From NCBI GenBank assembly GCA_031273445.1, contig JAISRV010000088.1:1-7095 (forward strand): a stretch of DNA of 7,095 nt. The letters are read 5' to 3'. Below the pieces are notes generated by a model. The model worked only from the letters and a program-made list of their open reading frames with translations. It made no database searches and was not told the origin of the DNA. Source of the stretch: Candidatus Adiutrix sp. (lineage in GTDB: Bacteria > Desulfobacterota > Desulfarculia > Adiutricales > Adiutricaceae). Below are positions 1-6,288 of the stretch, piece after piece. Both the position numbers and the translations under genes were made by a program. Positions within the stretch are counted from its first letter, which is position 1; the number at the start of each line of letters is the position of its first letter.

Positions 1-1043
1 CCCAGGCCGAACAGATGGGCCTTCTGGGCGACGACATTCTCGGCAGCGGCTTCACCTTCCATCTGCGCATCAAAGAAGGCGCCGGCGCCTTCGTCTGCGG
101 CGAGGAAACGGCCCTGATCAGATCCATTGAAGGCAAGCGCGGCATGCCCATAGCCAGGCCGCCCTTCCCGGCCATCTCCGGTCTGTGGGAAAAGCCCACC
201 AACAACAACAACGTGGAAACCTGGGCCAACATCCCCCCCATAGTCCTGAACGGGGCTAAATGGTACACCCAGTTCGGCACGCCGAAATCAAAGGGCACCA
301 AGGTCTTCGCCCTCACCGGCAAACTCCGTCACACCGGCCTGGCCGAAGTGCCCATGGGCATGACCATGCGGGAGATCATCTTCGACATCGGCGGCGGCAT
401 TCTGGGCGGCAAAAAATTCAAAGCCGTGCAGATCGGCGGCCCCTCCGGGGGCTGTCTGCCGGCCGAGCTCATAGACCGCCCGGTGGACTATGATTCGCTC
501 ATAGAAGTCGGGGCCATGATGGGTTCAGGCGGTTTGGTGGTGGTCGACGAGGACACCTGCATGGTCGACCTGGCCCGCTTCTTTCTGACTTTTACCCGCT
601 CCGAAAGTTGCGGCAAGTGTACGCCCTGCCGTGAAGGCACCACCAGGATGCTGGAAATTCTGAACAACATCACCTCTGGAAAGGGCCAGGCCGGCGACAT
701 AGAGCTTTTGGAGGAATTGGCCCGTAACATCAAGCTTTCGGCTCTCTGCGGCTTGGGCCAGACCTGCCCCAACCCCATTTTGTCGACCCTTAGATACTTT
801 CGCCATGAATACGAAGCCCATATCTACGACCGCACCTGTCCGGCCAAGCAGTGCACCGATCTATTGAACTTCTGGATTGATCCGGACAAGTGCATCGGCT
901 GCGGGGCCTGCAAAAAGGTCTGCCCGGTCGAGGCCATAACCGGCGAAAAGAAGCTGCCGCACGCCATTGATCCAGTCAAGTGCATCAAGTGCGGTTCCTG
1001 CATCGACGTCTGCCGCAAGGCCAAGGCCGTGACCAAAAGATAG
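1..1043 (+). CDS. hydB: NAD(P)-linked [FeFe]-hydrogenase, NuoF-like FMN/NADH-binding subunit (5' truncated)
   Basis: This is the C-terminal part of the diaphorase subunit that passes electrons between NAD(P)H and the HydA subunit in soluble cytoplasmic multimeric hydrogenases. The frame is open to the left edge, so the internal ATG at position 15 is not the start. In order it shows the FMN/NAD-binding core ([13 protein letters not shown], nt 81-119, then the EGKRG stretch), an SLBB-type segment (about nt 300-500), and the NuoF iron-sulfur motif [11 protein letters not shown] (first Cys nt 609-611) with its distant fourth Cys at nt 747-749. The C-terminus adds two [4Fe-4S] ferredoxin motifs, CxxCxxCxxxCP at nt 891 and CxxCxxCxxxC at nt 981. 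The second lacks the usual Pro after its last Cys but keeps all four cysteines. The added ferredoxin domain distinguishes HydB/HndC from respiratory NuoF. The stop lies 14 nt before hydA, which implies an operon. Whether the complex bifurcates electrons (ferredoxin plus NADH) cannot be read from this fragment. Confidence 0.93.
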   Translation, partial: QAEQMGLLGDDILGSGFTFHLRIKEGAGAFVCGEETALIRSIEGKRGMPIARPPFPAISGLWEKPTNNNNVETWANIPPIVLNGAKWYTQFGTPKSKGTKVFALTGKLRHTGLAEVPMGMTMREIIFDIGGGILGGKKFKAVQIGGPSGGCLPAELIDRPVDYDSLIEVGAMMGSGGLVVVDEDTCMVDLARFFLTFTRSESCGKCTPCREGTTRMLEILNNITSGKGQAGDIELLEELARNIKLSALCGLGQTCPNPILSTLRYFRHEYEAHIYDRTCPAKQCTDLLNFWIDPDKCIGCGACKKVCPVEAITGEKKLPHAIDPVKCIKCGSCIDVCRKAKAVTKR

Positions 1044-1057
1044 GGGAGGAAAAACAC
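1041..1057 (+). promoter_or_regulatory. Ribosome binding site of hydA overlapping the hydB stop codon
   Basis: The hydB stop TAG (1041-1043) runs directly into a strong Shine-Dalgarno, GGGGAGG at 1043-1049. It sits 8 nt before the ATG at 1058. This fixes the hydA start at 1058 rather than the in-frame ATG at 980. The earlier start would overlap hydB by 64 nt and add 26 residues that merely reread the hydB ferredoxin codons in another frame. The sharing of bases suggests that hydB and hydA translation are coupled. Confidence 0.85.
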
Positions 1058-2800
1058 ATGAGCAACAACGTCACATTGACCATAGACGGCCAGAGCGTAA
1101 CCGTGCCGGCCGGCGTCTCCATCTGGGCCGCGGCCCGCAAGGTGGGCATTCATATACCGACTCTCTGCCACCATTTCGACGTCAAGCCTTATGCCGGCTG
1201 CCGCGTCTGCGTGGTTGAGGTGGAGGGCGCCAGGGCCTTGGCCGCCGCCTGCGCCTTCCCGGTCAACGAAGGCATGGTGGTGAAAACCAACACCGCCAAA
1301 GTCCGCGAAGCGCGCAAGCTGGTGGTGGAACTGCTTTTAGCCAACCACCCCCGCGAGTGCCTGACCTGCGACCGCAACCAGAACTGCCAGCTGCAGGAGC
1401 TGGCCCTGGAAATGGGCATTCACAAAGTCCGCTTCAAGGGCGCCAAACCCAACTGGCCCATAGACGACTCCAACCCCTGCATCGTGCGCGACCAGAACAA
1501 GTGCGTGCTCTGCGGCCGCTGCGTGCGCATCTGCAGCGAAAAGCAGACCGTCAACGTCTATACTTTCGCCAACCGCGGCTTCGACTCCACCGTCACCGCC
1601 GCTTTCAACAAGGGCCTGGGCAAGGTCAAATGCACCTACTGCGGCCAATGTTCGGCCATCTGCCCGACCGGCGCCATCACCGTCAAAGACGATTCGGAAA
1701 AAGTCATGGCCGCCATCAACGACCCTGACAAGATCGTCATCGTCCAGACCGCCCCGGCCGTGCGCGTGGCCCTGGGCGAAATATTCGGCGGCGAACCCGG
1801 CGAAATAGTCACTGGCCAGATGGTGGCCGCCTTGAAGATTCTCGGTTTCGACCGAGTGCTCGACACCAACTTCACGGCGGACCTAACCATCATGGAAGAG
1901 GCGGCCGAATTTCTCGACCGCTTCAAAAGCAACTGGGACATGCCCATGATCACCAGTTGTTCCCCCGGCTGGATCAACTTCCTGGAGTTGTTCTATCCCG
2001 ATCTGGTCAAACATCATTCATCCTGCAAAAGCCCGCAGCAGATGTTCGGCGCCGTGGTCAAAACCTATTACGCCCAGGAAAAGAGGCTTGATCCCAAGAA
2101 AATCGTTTCCGTCTCCATCATGCCCTGCACGGCCAAAAAATTCGAGGCCCTGCGGCCGGAAATGCGCACCAGCGGCTTTCAGGATGTGGACTACGTCCTG
2201 ACCACCCGTGAACTGGGTCGCCTGTTGATGTCTTCCGGCATTCGCTTCAAGGATCTCAAGCCCCAGAAATACGACAACATCATGGGTCTGGGCAGCGGCG
2301 CCGGCACCATATTCGGCAACACCGGCGGGGTTATGGAGGCGGCTCTGCGCACCGCCTACGAAAAAGTGACCGGCAAGCCCCTCCAGAACCTGGAGTTCAA
2401 TGTGGTGCGCGGCATGGGCGGCATCCGCGAGGCCGACATTGACCTCGACGGCGTCCAGATCCGCGTGGCCGTGGCTCATGGTCTCGGCAATGCCCGTCAG
2501 GTCATGGAGAGCATCAAACAAGGCAACCGTAACCGCTGGGACTTCATTGAAGTAATGGCCTGCCCCGGCGGCTGCATCGCCGGCGGCGGACAGCCCATCT
2601 CCAAGGACATCAACTTCAGGGCCAAACGCATCGCCGGCCTCTATGAAGACGACAGAAACCTGGCTCTTCGCAAAAGCCATGAAAACCCTGAAATCATCGC
2701 CATATATCGCGATTTTCTGGGAGAACCGGGCGGCCATAAATCCCACAAGTTCCTGCATACCGTGCTGGTCAAGCAGGATCGAGAGATTGACGCCAACTGA
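1058..2800 (+). CDS. hydA: [FeFe]-hydrogenase catalytic subunit, NAD(P)-linked multimeric type (group A3-like)
   Basis: This subunit catalyses reversible 2H+ + 2e- to H2 at the H-cluster. The 580 residues hold the following domains in order. An N-terminal [2Fe-2S] ferredoxin domain has Cys37, 48, 51 and 65. A His-ligated [4Fe-4S] motif HxxxCxxCxxxxxC has His97, Cys101, 104 and 110. Two [4Fe-4S] ferredoxin motifs follow (Cys149/152/155 with 159, then Cys192/195/198/202). The H-cluster domain has motif L1 as TSCSPGW (299-305), L2 MPCTAKKFE (355-363) and L3 EVMACPGGCIAGGG (498-511, Cys502 and Cys506). The C-terminal small-subunit-like domain covers about 515-570. The protein ends there, so it lacks the extra C-terminal [2Fe-2S] domain of the longer Thermotoga-type HydA and resembles the shorter HndD-like form. 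There is no signal peptide or Tat motif, so it is cytoplasmic. L1 has Ser302 where the textbook motif has a second Cys (see findings). The neighbours hydB, hydG and hydF confirm the assignment. Confidence 0.96.
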   Translation: MSNNVTLTIDGQSVTVPAGVSIWAAARKVGIHIPTLCHHFDVKPYAGCRVCVVEVEGARALAAACAFPVNEGMVVKTNTAKVREARKLVVELLLANHPRECLTCDRNQNCQLQELALEMGIHKVRFKGAKPNWPIDDSNPCIVRDQNKCVLCGRCVRICSEKQTVNVYTFANRGFDSTVTAAFNKGLGKVKCTYCGQCSAICPTGAITVKDDSEKVMAAINDPDKIVIVQTAPAVRVALGEIFGGEPGEIVTGQMVAALKILGFDRVLDTNFTADLTIMEEAAEFLDRFKSNWDMPMITSCSPGWINFLELFYPDLVKHHSSCKSPQQMFGAVVKTYYAQEKRLDPKKIVSVSIMPCTAKKFEALRPEMRTSGFQDVDYVLTTRELGRLLMSSGIRFKDLKPQKYDNIMGLGSGAGTIFGNTGGVMEAALRTAYEKVTGKPLQNLEFNVVRGMGGIREADIDLDGVQIRVAVAHGLGNARQVMESIKQGNRNRWDFIEVMACPGGCIAGGGQPISKDINFRAKRIAGLYEDDRNLALRKSHENPEIIAIYRDFLGEPGGHKSHKFLHTVLVKQDREIDAN

Positions 2801-2816
2801 TTTATTGTGATATAAT
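2787..2816 (+). promoter_or_regulatory. Candidate sigma70-type promoter for hydG-hydF
   Basis: TTGACG (2787-2792) is followed by an 18-nt spacer and TATAAT (2811-2816). TG at 2808-2809 makes an extended -10 (TGATATAAT). The -35 matches 5 of 6 consensus bases and the -10 matches 6 of 6. The -35 lies inside the last codons of hydA and the -10 just after its stop, in the only clearly AT-rich stretch of the locus. Transcription would start near 2822-2824, giving a leader of about 175 nt before hydG. The maturase genes could then be expressed without the upstream structural genes. This is a sequence match only. AT-rich intergenic DNA gives chance TATAAT hits, but the combined spacing and extended -10 make chance less likely. 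Confidence 0.6.
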
Positions 2817-2828
2817 AAAATAGAATAG

Positions 2829-2871
2829 CTGGCGGCCCCGGGTTATAAATTACTTCACCCGAGGCCGCCAG
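2829..2871 (+). terminator. Long imperfect palindrome after hydA (terminator, attenuator or mRNA-protecting hairpin)
   Basis: Arms 2829-2843 and 2857-2871 pair at 14 of 15 positions: 9 bp, one C/A mismatch, then 5 bp, around a 13-nt AT-rich loop (2844-2856). The stem is very GC-rich and begins 29 nt after the hydA stop. It is not followed by a T run on the + strand, so it is not a textbook intrinsic terminator. It could protect the 3' end of the hydBA message or be a pause or attenuator element. If the promoter just upstream is real, it would form the very 5' end of the hydG leader. Read on the minus strand it is followed by an AT-rich but mixed sequence. The structure is clear; its role is inferred. 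Confidence 0.5.
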
Positions 2872-2998
2872 ACGCCTTAAGGGCGAAACCGCCCGCGACC
2901 CGGTCATTCGCCAAGGCCAGAAAACTCTTCTCCGCGAGTGAGGATAAAACGCTTCAGCCGGGCGTGCCCATTTTCGGCCGGGGAGGCCGGAAGATCGG
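2872..2998 (+). promoter_or_regulatory. hydG leader with hairpin over the ribosome binding site
   Basis: This stretch has no convincing ORF; the hydG frame upstream of 2999 closes at a TAA at 2945-2947. It contains a small hairpin GGGCG-AAAC-CGCCC (2881-2894). A second hairpin has left arm 2972-2979, loop GGGGA at 2980-2984 and right arm 2985-2992, about 8 bp including one G-U pair. The second hairpin contains the two Shine-Dalgarno candidates of hydG: GGGGAGG (2980-2986), partly in the loop, and GGAAG (2989-2993), largely in the 3' arm. This could restrict translation initiation on hydG. I recognise no known riboswitch class here. Confidence 0.4.
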
Positions 2999-4414
2999 AT
3001 GGAATTTATGAAAAATACATACGGCCAAAGCTTCATAGATGATCAGGCCATTTTCGACCTGCTGGAGCGCGGCCAAACCGCCGCGGCGGACAAGGGCCGA
3101 GTGCGCGGCATTCTGGAAAAAGCCGCTGAGGCCCGCGGCCTGAGCCTGGAAGAAGCCGGAGTTCTGATTCAACTGACCGACCCCGAACTCCTGGCGGAGC
3201 TGTATCATGTGGCCGGCCAGGTCAAGGAAAGCATCTACGGCCATCGTCTGGTGCTGTTTGCTCCTCTGTATCTTTCCGACTTCTGCGTCAACAATTGCTG
3301 TTACTGCGGTTATCAGCACAACAGCCCGCATAAGCGCCGCAAACTCACCATACAGGAGATCGCCGACGAAACCCAGGCCATACTGGCCATGGGCCACAAG
3401 CGCCTGGCCCTGGAACAGGGCGAGCATCCGCGCCAAAATCCCATAGAGTATGTCCTGGAGGCTTTGGAAGTCATTTACGCTCAGCGCTATAACGGCTCAA
3501 ATATCCGCAGGGTCAACGTCAACATCGCCGCCACCACTGTGGAAAATTACCGCCGCCTCAAAGACGCGGGCATCGGCACTTACGTTCTGTTTCAGGAAAC
3601 GTATCACCGGGACACCTATAAAAAAATACACCGCGGCTTAAAAGCCGACTTCGAGCGCCAGCTTTTCGCCATGCACCGGGCCATGGAAGGCGGGGTGGAC
3701 GACGTGGGCCTGGGGGCTCTCTTCGGCCTGTATAACTGGCGCTTCGACGTGCTGGCCATGCTGACCCACGCCGAAGTTCTGGAACGGGACATGGGCGTGG
3801 GGCCCCACACTTTTTCCGTGCCGCGCGTCCGTGAAGCGGCCGGCGTAGACCTGGAAATGTTCCTGGATCCCGTCTCCGACGCCGATTTTAAAAAGCTGGT
3901 GGCTGTTTTGCGGCTGACCGCGCCTTACGCCGGCATGCTTCTGTCCACCCGCGAGAGCCTGGAATTAAGGCGCGAGGTCATCGCCGTGGGCATATCCCAG
4001 ATCAGCGCCGGCTCGCGCACCGGGGTGGGCGGTTATTTCGTGGCCCCGGAAGGCGAAGACCGCCAGAAACCGCAATTCGAAGTGGAAGACACCCGCACTC
4101 CGGTGGAAGTCATTCAAAGTCTGGTGGACGCGGGCTATTGGCCCAGTTTCTGCACCGCCTGTTACCGCAGCGGGCGCACCGGCGACCGTTTCATGAAGCT
4201 GGCCAAAAGCGGCCAGATCCAGAACGTCTGCGGCCCCAACGCCTTGTTGACTTTTCAGGAGTATCTGCGCGACTTCGGCGACGCCCGTTTAAAAACAAGC
4301 GGCGAGGCTTTGATAGAAAAAGCCCTGTCTGAAATAGACAACGCCAGGATGCGTGAAGTTACGGCCGCCAAGCTCCAGGGCATACGCCAGGGCGCTTTCG
4401 ACCTGCGCTTCTAG
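2999..4414 (+). CDS. hydG: [FeFe]-hydrogenase maturase HydG, radical-SAM tyrosine lyase
   Basis: HydG cleaves L-tyrosine with S-adenosylmethionine to give p-cresol plus the CO and CN- ligands, and builds the Fe(CO)2(CN) unit used for the diiron site of HydA. At 471 residues it has the family length. The radical-SAM motif CxxxCxxC is at Cys96, Cys100 and Cys103 (FCVNNCCYCGYQ), followed by the GE motif at residues 141-142. The C-terminal auxiliary-cluster motif CxxC-x22-C is complete at Cys385, Cys388 and Cys411; this second cluster separates HydG from ThiH, which shares the tyrosine-lyase core. The start at 2999 is chosen because GGAAG (2989-2993) lies 5 nt upstream and GGGGAGG 12 nt upstream. 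An in-frame ATG at 3008 is less well placed. hydF follows after 24 nt, so the two form a maturase transcription unit. HydE, the partner radical-SAM maturase, is not in this window. Confidence 0.96.
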   Translation: MEFMKNTYGQSFIDDQAIFDLLERGQTAAADKGRVRGILEKAAEARGLSLEEAGVLIQLTDPELLAELYHVAGQVKESIYGHRLVLFAPLYLSDFCVNNCCYCGYQHNSPHKRRKLTIQEIADETQAILAMGHKRLALEQGEHPRQNPIEYVLEALEVIYAQRYNGSNIRRVNVNIAATTVENYRRLKDAGIGTYVLFQETYHRDTYKKIHRGLKADFERQLFAMHRAMEGGVDDVGLGALFGLYNWRFDVLAMLTHAEVLERDMGVGPHTFSVPRVREAAGVDLEMFLDPVSDADFKKLVAVLRLTAPYAGMLLSTRESLELRREVIAVGISQISAGSRTGVGGYFVAPEGEDRQKPQFEVEDTRTPVEVIQSLVDAGYWPSFCTACYRSGRTGDRFMKLAKSGQIQNVCGPNALLTFQEYLRDFGDARLKTSGEALIEKALSEIDNARMREVTAAKLQGIRQGAFDLRF

Positions 4415-4438
4415 ATTTTTGAATAAGGACGGCGAAGC

Positions 4439-5626
4439 ATGCAGACCACCCCCCGCTCCAACCGACTGGCCATCGCCTTCTTCGGCCGCCGCAACGTCGG
4501 CAAGTCCTCCCTGGTCAATGCCCTTACCGGTCAGGAGGTGTCGCTGGTCTCGCCGGCGCCCGGCTCCACCGCTGACCCTGTTTCAAAAAGCATGGAACTT
4601 TTGCCCATTGGTCCCATCACCGTCATCGACACCGCCGGGCTGGACGACGAAGGCGAACTGGGCACGGAAAAAATACGGCGGGCCAAAGATATCCTGGCTC
4701 GCTCCGATCTGGCTGTTCTGGTCTGCGACGTCAACGACCCGGACAAATCCCTGGAAGCCGATTGGCTCAAAAACATGGCCGAACAGGGCGACCGCATTCT
4801 GGTGGCGGAAAACAAAATCGACAAAGCCCCCGGCTTCCAGCCGGAGTGGCTGCCTTTACCCCTGCCCAAGGTGCGCGTCAGCGCCTCCACCGGCGAAGGC
4901 CTGGATTTGTTTAAAGAGGCGCTGGTGACCCTGGCCGCTCAGAGCCCGACGGAACCTTCGCTCATCGCCGGGCTCTTTCCCCGCGGCTCAATTTTCATGC
5001 TGGTCGCTCCGCAGGATATTCAAGCCCCCAAAGGCCGCCTGATACTGCCGCAGGTTCAGGTCATCCGCGATATTCTGGATTACGGCGGGCTGGTCTCCGT
5101 GGCCGCCTTCAACGATCTGGAAGCCCAGATACAGTCGCTCTCCCGGCGCCCCGATCTGGTTATCGTCGATGCCCAGGTCTTTGGACGGGTGGTCAAAATT
5201 TTGCCTGAAGACTGGCCCATAACGGCTTTTTCCATTATTATGGCCAGGGCCAAGGGCGATCTGAAAGTGCTGACGGAAGGGGCGCGGCATATCGACCAAT
5301 TGCGGGAAAATTCCCGGGTTCTGATCGCCGAAGCCTGCACTCATCACGCCCTGGCCAATGACATCGCCAGGGAACAACTGCCCAAACGTTTGCGGGAAAA
5401 AACCGGCCCCGGCCTCAGAATCGACATAATGGCCGGGAACGACTTTCCCGCCAACCTGGCGGATTACGACCTGGTGATCAGTTGCGGCGGCTGCATGATC
5501 ACCAGGGGCCACTATATGTCTCGCATGAAAAAAGCCCTGGCGGCCGGAACGCCGATGACCAATTTTGGGCTGGTTCTGGCCTATTTCAGCGGCCAGTTGG
5601 AGAGGGCCGTGGCTGTTTTCAAGTAG
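4439..5626 (+). CDS. hydF: [FeFe]-hydrogenase maturase HydF, GTPase and [2Fe] subcluster scaffold
   Basis: HydF is the cytoplasmic scaffold on which the diiron precursor is completed before transfer to apo-HydA. It has 395 residues. The N-terminal Era/TrmE-like GTPase domain has P-loop GRRNVGKS (16-23), a switch Thr (Thr44), DTAG (64-67), NKID (125-128) and SAS (148-150). A central dimerisation domain with the conserved-looking PKGRLILPQVQVIRDILD segment begins near 197. The C-terminal cluster domain has Cys300-x-His302 and later Ser348-Cys349-G-G-Cys352. The family signature is CxH...HCxxC; here the three cysteines are present but the His before the CxxC is Ser348 (AGT at 5480-5482). The start at 4439 has AAGGA (4425-4429) 9 nt upstream. 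It lies 24 nt after hydG with no terminator or promoter visible between them, so co-transcription is expected. I see no clear intrinsic terminator after the stop. Confidence 0.95.
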   Translation: MQTTPRSNRLAIAFFGRRNVGKSSLVNALTGQEVSLVSPAPGSTADPVSKSMELLPIGPITVIDTAGLDDEGELGTEKIRRAKDILARSDLAVLVCDVNDPDKSLEADWLKNMAEQGDRILVAENKIDKAPGFQPEWLPLPLPKVRVSASTGEGLDLFKEALVTLAAQSPTEPSLIAGLFPRGSIFMLVAPQDIQAPKGRLILPQVQVIRDILDYGGLVSVAAFNDLEAQIQSLSRRPDLVIVDAQVFGRVVKILPEDWPITAFSIIMARAKGDLKVLTEGARHIDQLRENSRVLIAEACTHHALANDIAREQLPKRLREKTGPGLRIDIMAGNDFPANLADYDLVISCGGCMITRGHYMSRMKKALAAGTPMTNFGLVLAYFSGQLERAVAVFK

Positions 5627-5639
5627 CGTTGTAGAAAGG

Positions 5640-5998
5640 GGTTTTTGACGTTCAGGGTGTTGCCGGTGAAGGCGTTTCCGCCGCTGACATATCCGCCGTA
5701 CAGACTGCCGCCGATGCCGGTATTGCCTTGAAGCGTAACCGTGTTGTTTATGGCCTCATTACCGGCATTATTGGAACTGCCGGTGCCCCCCCCCGAAAAC
5801 ATCATAGGTCACGTTGGCATCAATAATGGTCACGTTGTTGCCGGAAGCGGAGGACGCGGCGCTTGATGAGCCGTCGACTGTTCCTCCGACGACACTGTCA
5901 ATCGTGCCGCCGTTGGTGATATGGACGGTGTTGTTGTTGGCCGTGGCGGAGGCGGAGGCGCTTTGGGCCGCTCCGCCGTTGACGTAGACGAGGCTCAA
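5640..5998 (-). pseudogene. Remnant of a repetitive autotransporter-passenger-like protein, frameshifted and truncated at both ends
   Basis: Two overlapping minus-strand reading frames (5768-5998 and about 5640-5805) encode consecutive pieces of one low-complexity protein. Each unit of about 30 residues has the pattern N-x-[TV]-[VL]-x-[ILV] followed by a turn and a G-G pair: NNNTVHITNGG, GNNVTIIDANV..VFGGG, INNTVTLQGN..SLYGGYVSGG, TGNTLNV. Such beta-helix-like repeats occur in passenger domains of type V secreted surface proteins of diderm bacteria. No signal peptide, beta-barrel or start codon belongs to it. Toward the right the frame continues to 6124, but those residues come from the palindromic repeat region and are unlike the passenger. 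Toward the left it runs antisense into the end of hydF and stops at 5581. The two frames rejoin if the G9 run at 5786-5794 had eight G. Assignment to the autotransporter class rests on repeat style only; a degenerate adhesin of another kind is possible. Confidence 0.6.
5786..5794 (-). repeat. G9 homopolymer (C9 on + strand) at the frameshift in the passenger remnant
   Basis: Nine consecutive C on the + strand (G on the coding minus strand) sit exactly where the passenger-like reading frame breaks. With nine G the upstream frame reads FGGG then HRQFQ and stops at 5768-5770. With eight G it would continue as FGGGTGSSNNAG in the downstream frame. The tract is long enough for slipped-strand mispairing or for a sequencing miscall. 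Confidence 0.75.
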
Positions 5999-6031
5999 AA
6001 AAATTTTTCTGCTTTTCCTTTTCTTCCCCGT

Positions 6032-6072
6032 AGGGGCGAGAGCGGTTGCCCTGTCGGCCCGCCCTCGCCCCT
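6032..6072. repeat. Inverted repeat, 9-bp perfect stem extended by 4 bp
   Basis: AGGGGCGAG (6032-6040) is the exact reverse complement of CTCGCCCCT (6064-6072). After one mismatch the stem continues inward for four pairs (6042-6045 with 6059-6062). It resembles the short dispersed palindromes often found between genes, but dispersion cannot be shown in one window. It is not followed by a T run on either strand. Confidence 0.6.
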
Positions 6073-6160
6073 CCGGAAGACAAAACTCCAACCCTGGGCA
6101 GACAGCCCCGCCCCAGCCGACCAAAAACCAACCGCGGCCAATATGGGGAAAAAGATACGC

Positions 6161-6202
6161 CCGCCGCCGCTTGTCTAAGCCGCAGGCGAGTTGCGGCGGC
6201 GG
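6161..6202. repeat. Inverted repeat, 10-bp perfect GC stem
   Basis: CCGCCGCCGC (6161-6170) pairs perfectly with GCGGCGGCGG (6193-6202) around a 22-nt loop. The arms are trinucleotide-like (CCG/CGG), so some of the match could reflect simple-sequence composition, but the length and proximity to the other palindromes make it notable. Confidence 0.5.
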
Positions 6203-6215
6203 CTACGCCATCACC

Positions 6216-6288
6216 GGGGTCCAGAGGGGCAGAGCCCCTGGCGCGGGTGGGTCCAGGGCAGGGCCGCGCAGGCCCTCCCCTGGCGGGG
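6216..6288. repeat. Tandem pair of REP-like palindromic elements
   Basis: Two neighbouring units share the same borders: GGGTCCAG at 6217-6224 and 6249-6256, and CCCCTGGCG at 6235-6243 and 6277-6285. Each unit is a hairpin. The first (6221-6241) pairs GGGGC with GCCCC and CCA with TGG around a bulge. The second has 13-nt arms (6253-6265 and 6271-6283) with 12 of 13 pairs and a 5-nt loop. Paired palindromes with shared borders are the layout of REP/BIME-type intergenic repeats. The style is familiar from many bacterial genomes, but copy number in this genome cannot be seen. The elements lie about 30 nt downstream of the stop of the small minus-strand gene and could end or protect its transcript. 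Confidence 0.65.

Noticed and set aside
980..1057. Extended hydA N-terminus from ATG 980
   Set aside because: It overlaps the hydB ferredoxin codons in another frame, gives residues unlike any HydA N-terminus, and the strong Shine-Dalgarno at 1043-1049 fits the ATG at 1058.
2018..2758. Long minus-strand open frame of 246 codons inside hydA
   Set aside because: It is entirely antisense to a well-supported gene; Ala/Gly/His-rich translation is typical of a GC-driven shadow frame.
4353..4928. 191-codon + strand frame overlapping the hydG end and hydF start
   Set aside because: It is Pro/Ser/Arg/Trp-rich shadow translation of the hydF GTPase region with no ribosome site.
5627..5700. Intrinsic terminator after hydF
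   Set aside because: Only a weak 4-bp GGCG/CGCC stem is visible and there is no stem followed by a T run.
5999..6124. N-terminal part of the minus-strand frame ending in the passenger remnant as a genuine protein start
   Set aside because: The residues derive from the palindrome region (Arg/Gly/Pro-rich), no signal peptide is present, and the passenger pattern begins only at about 5998.
6216..6288. CRISPR-like direct repeat pair
   Set aside because: The units are themselves palindromes of unequal length, with only two copies and no spacer spacing, so a REP-like pair fits better.
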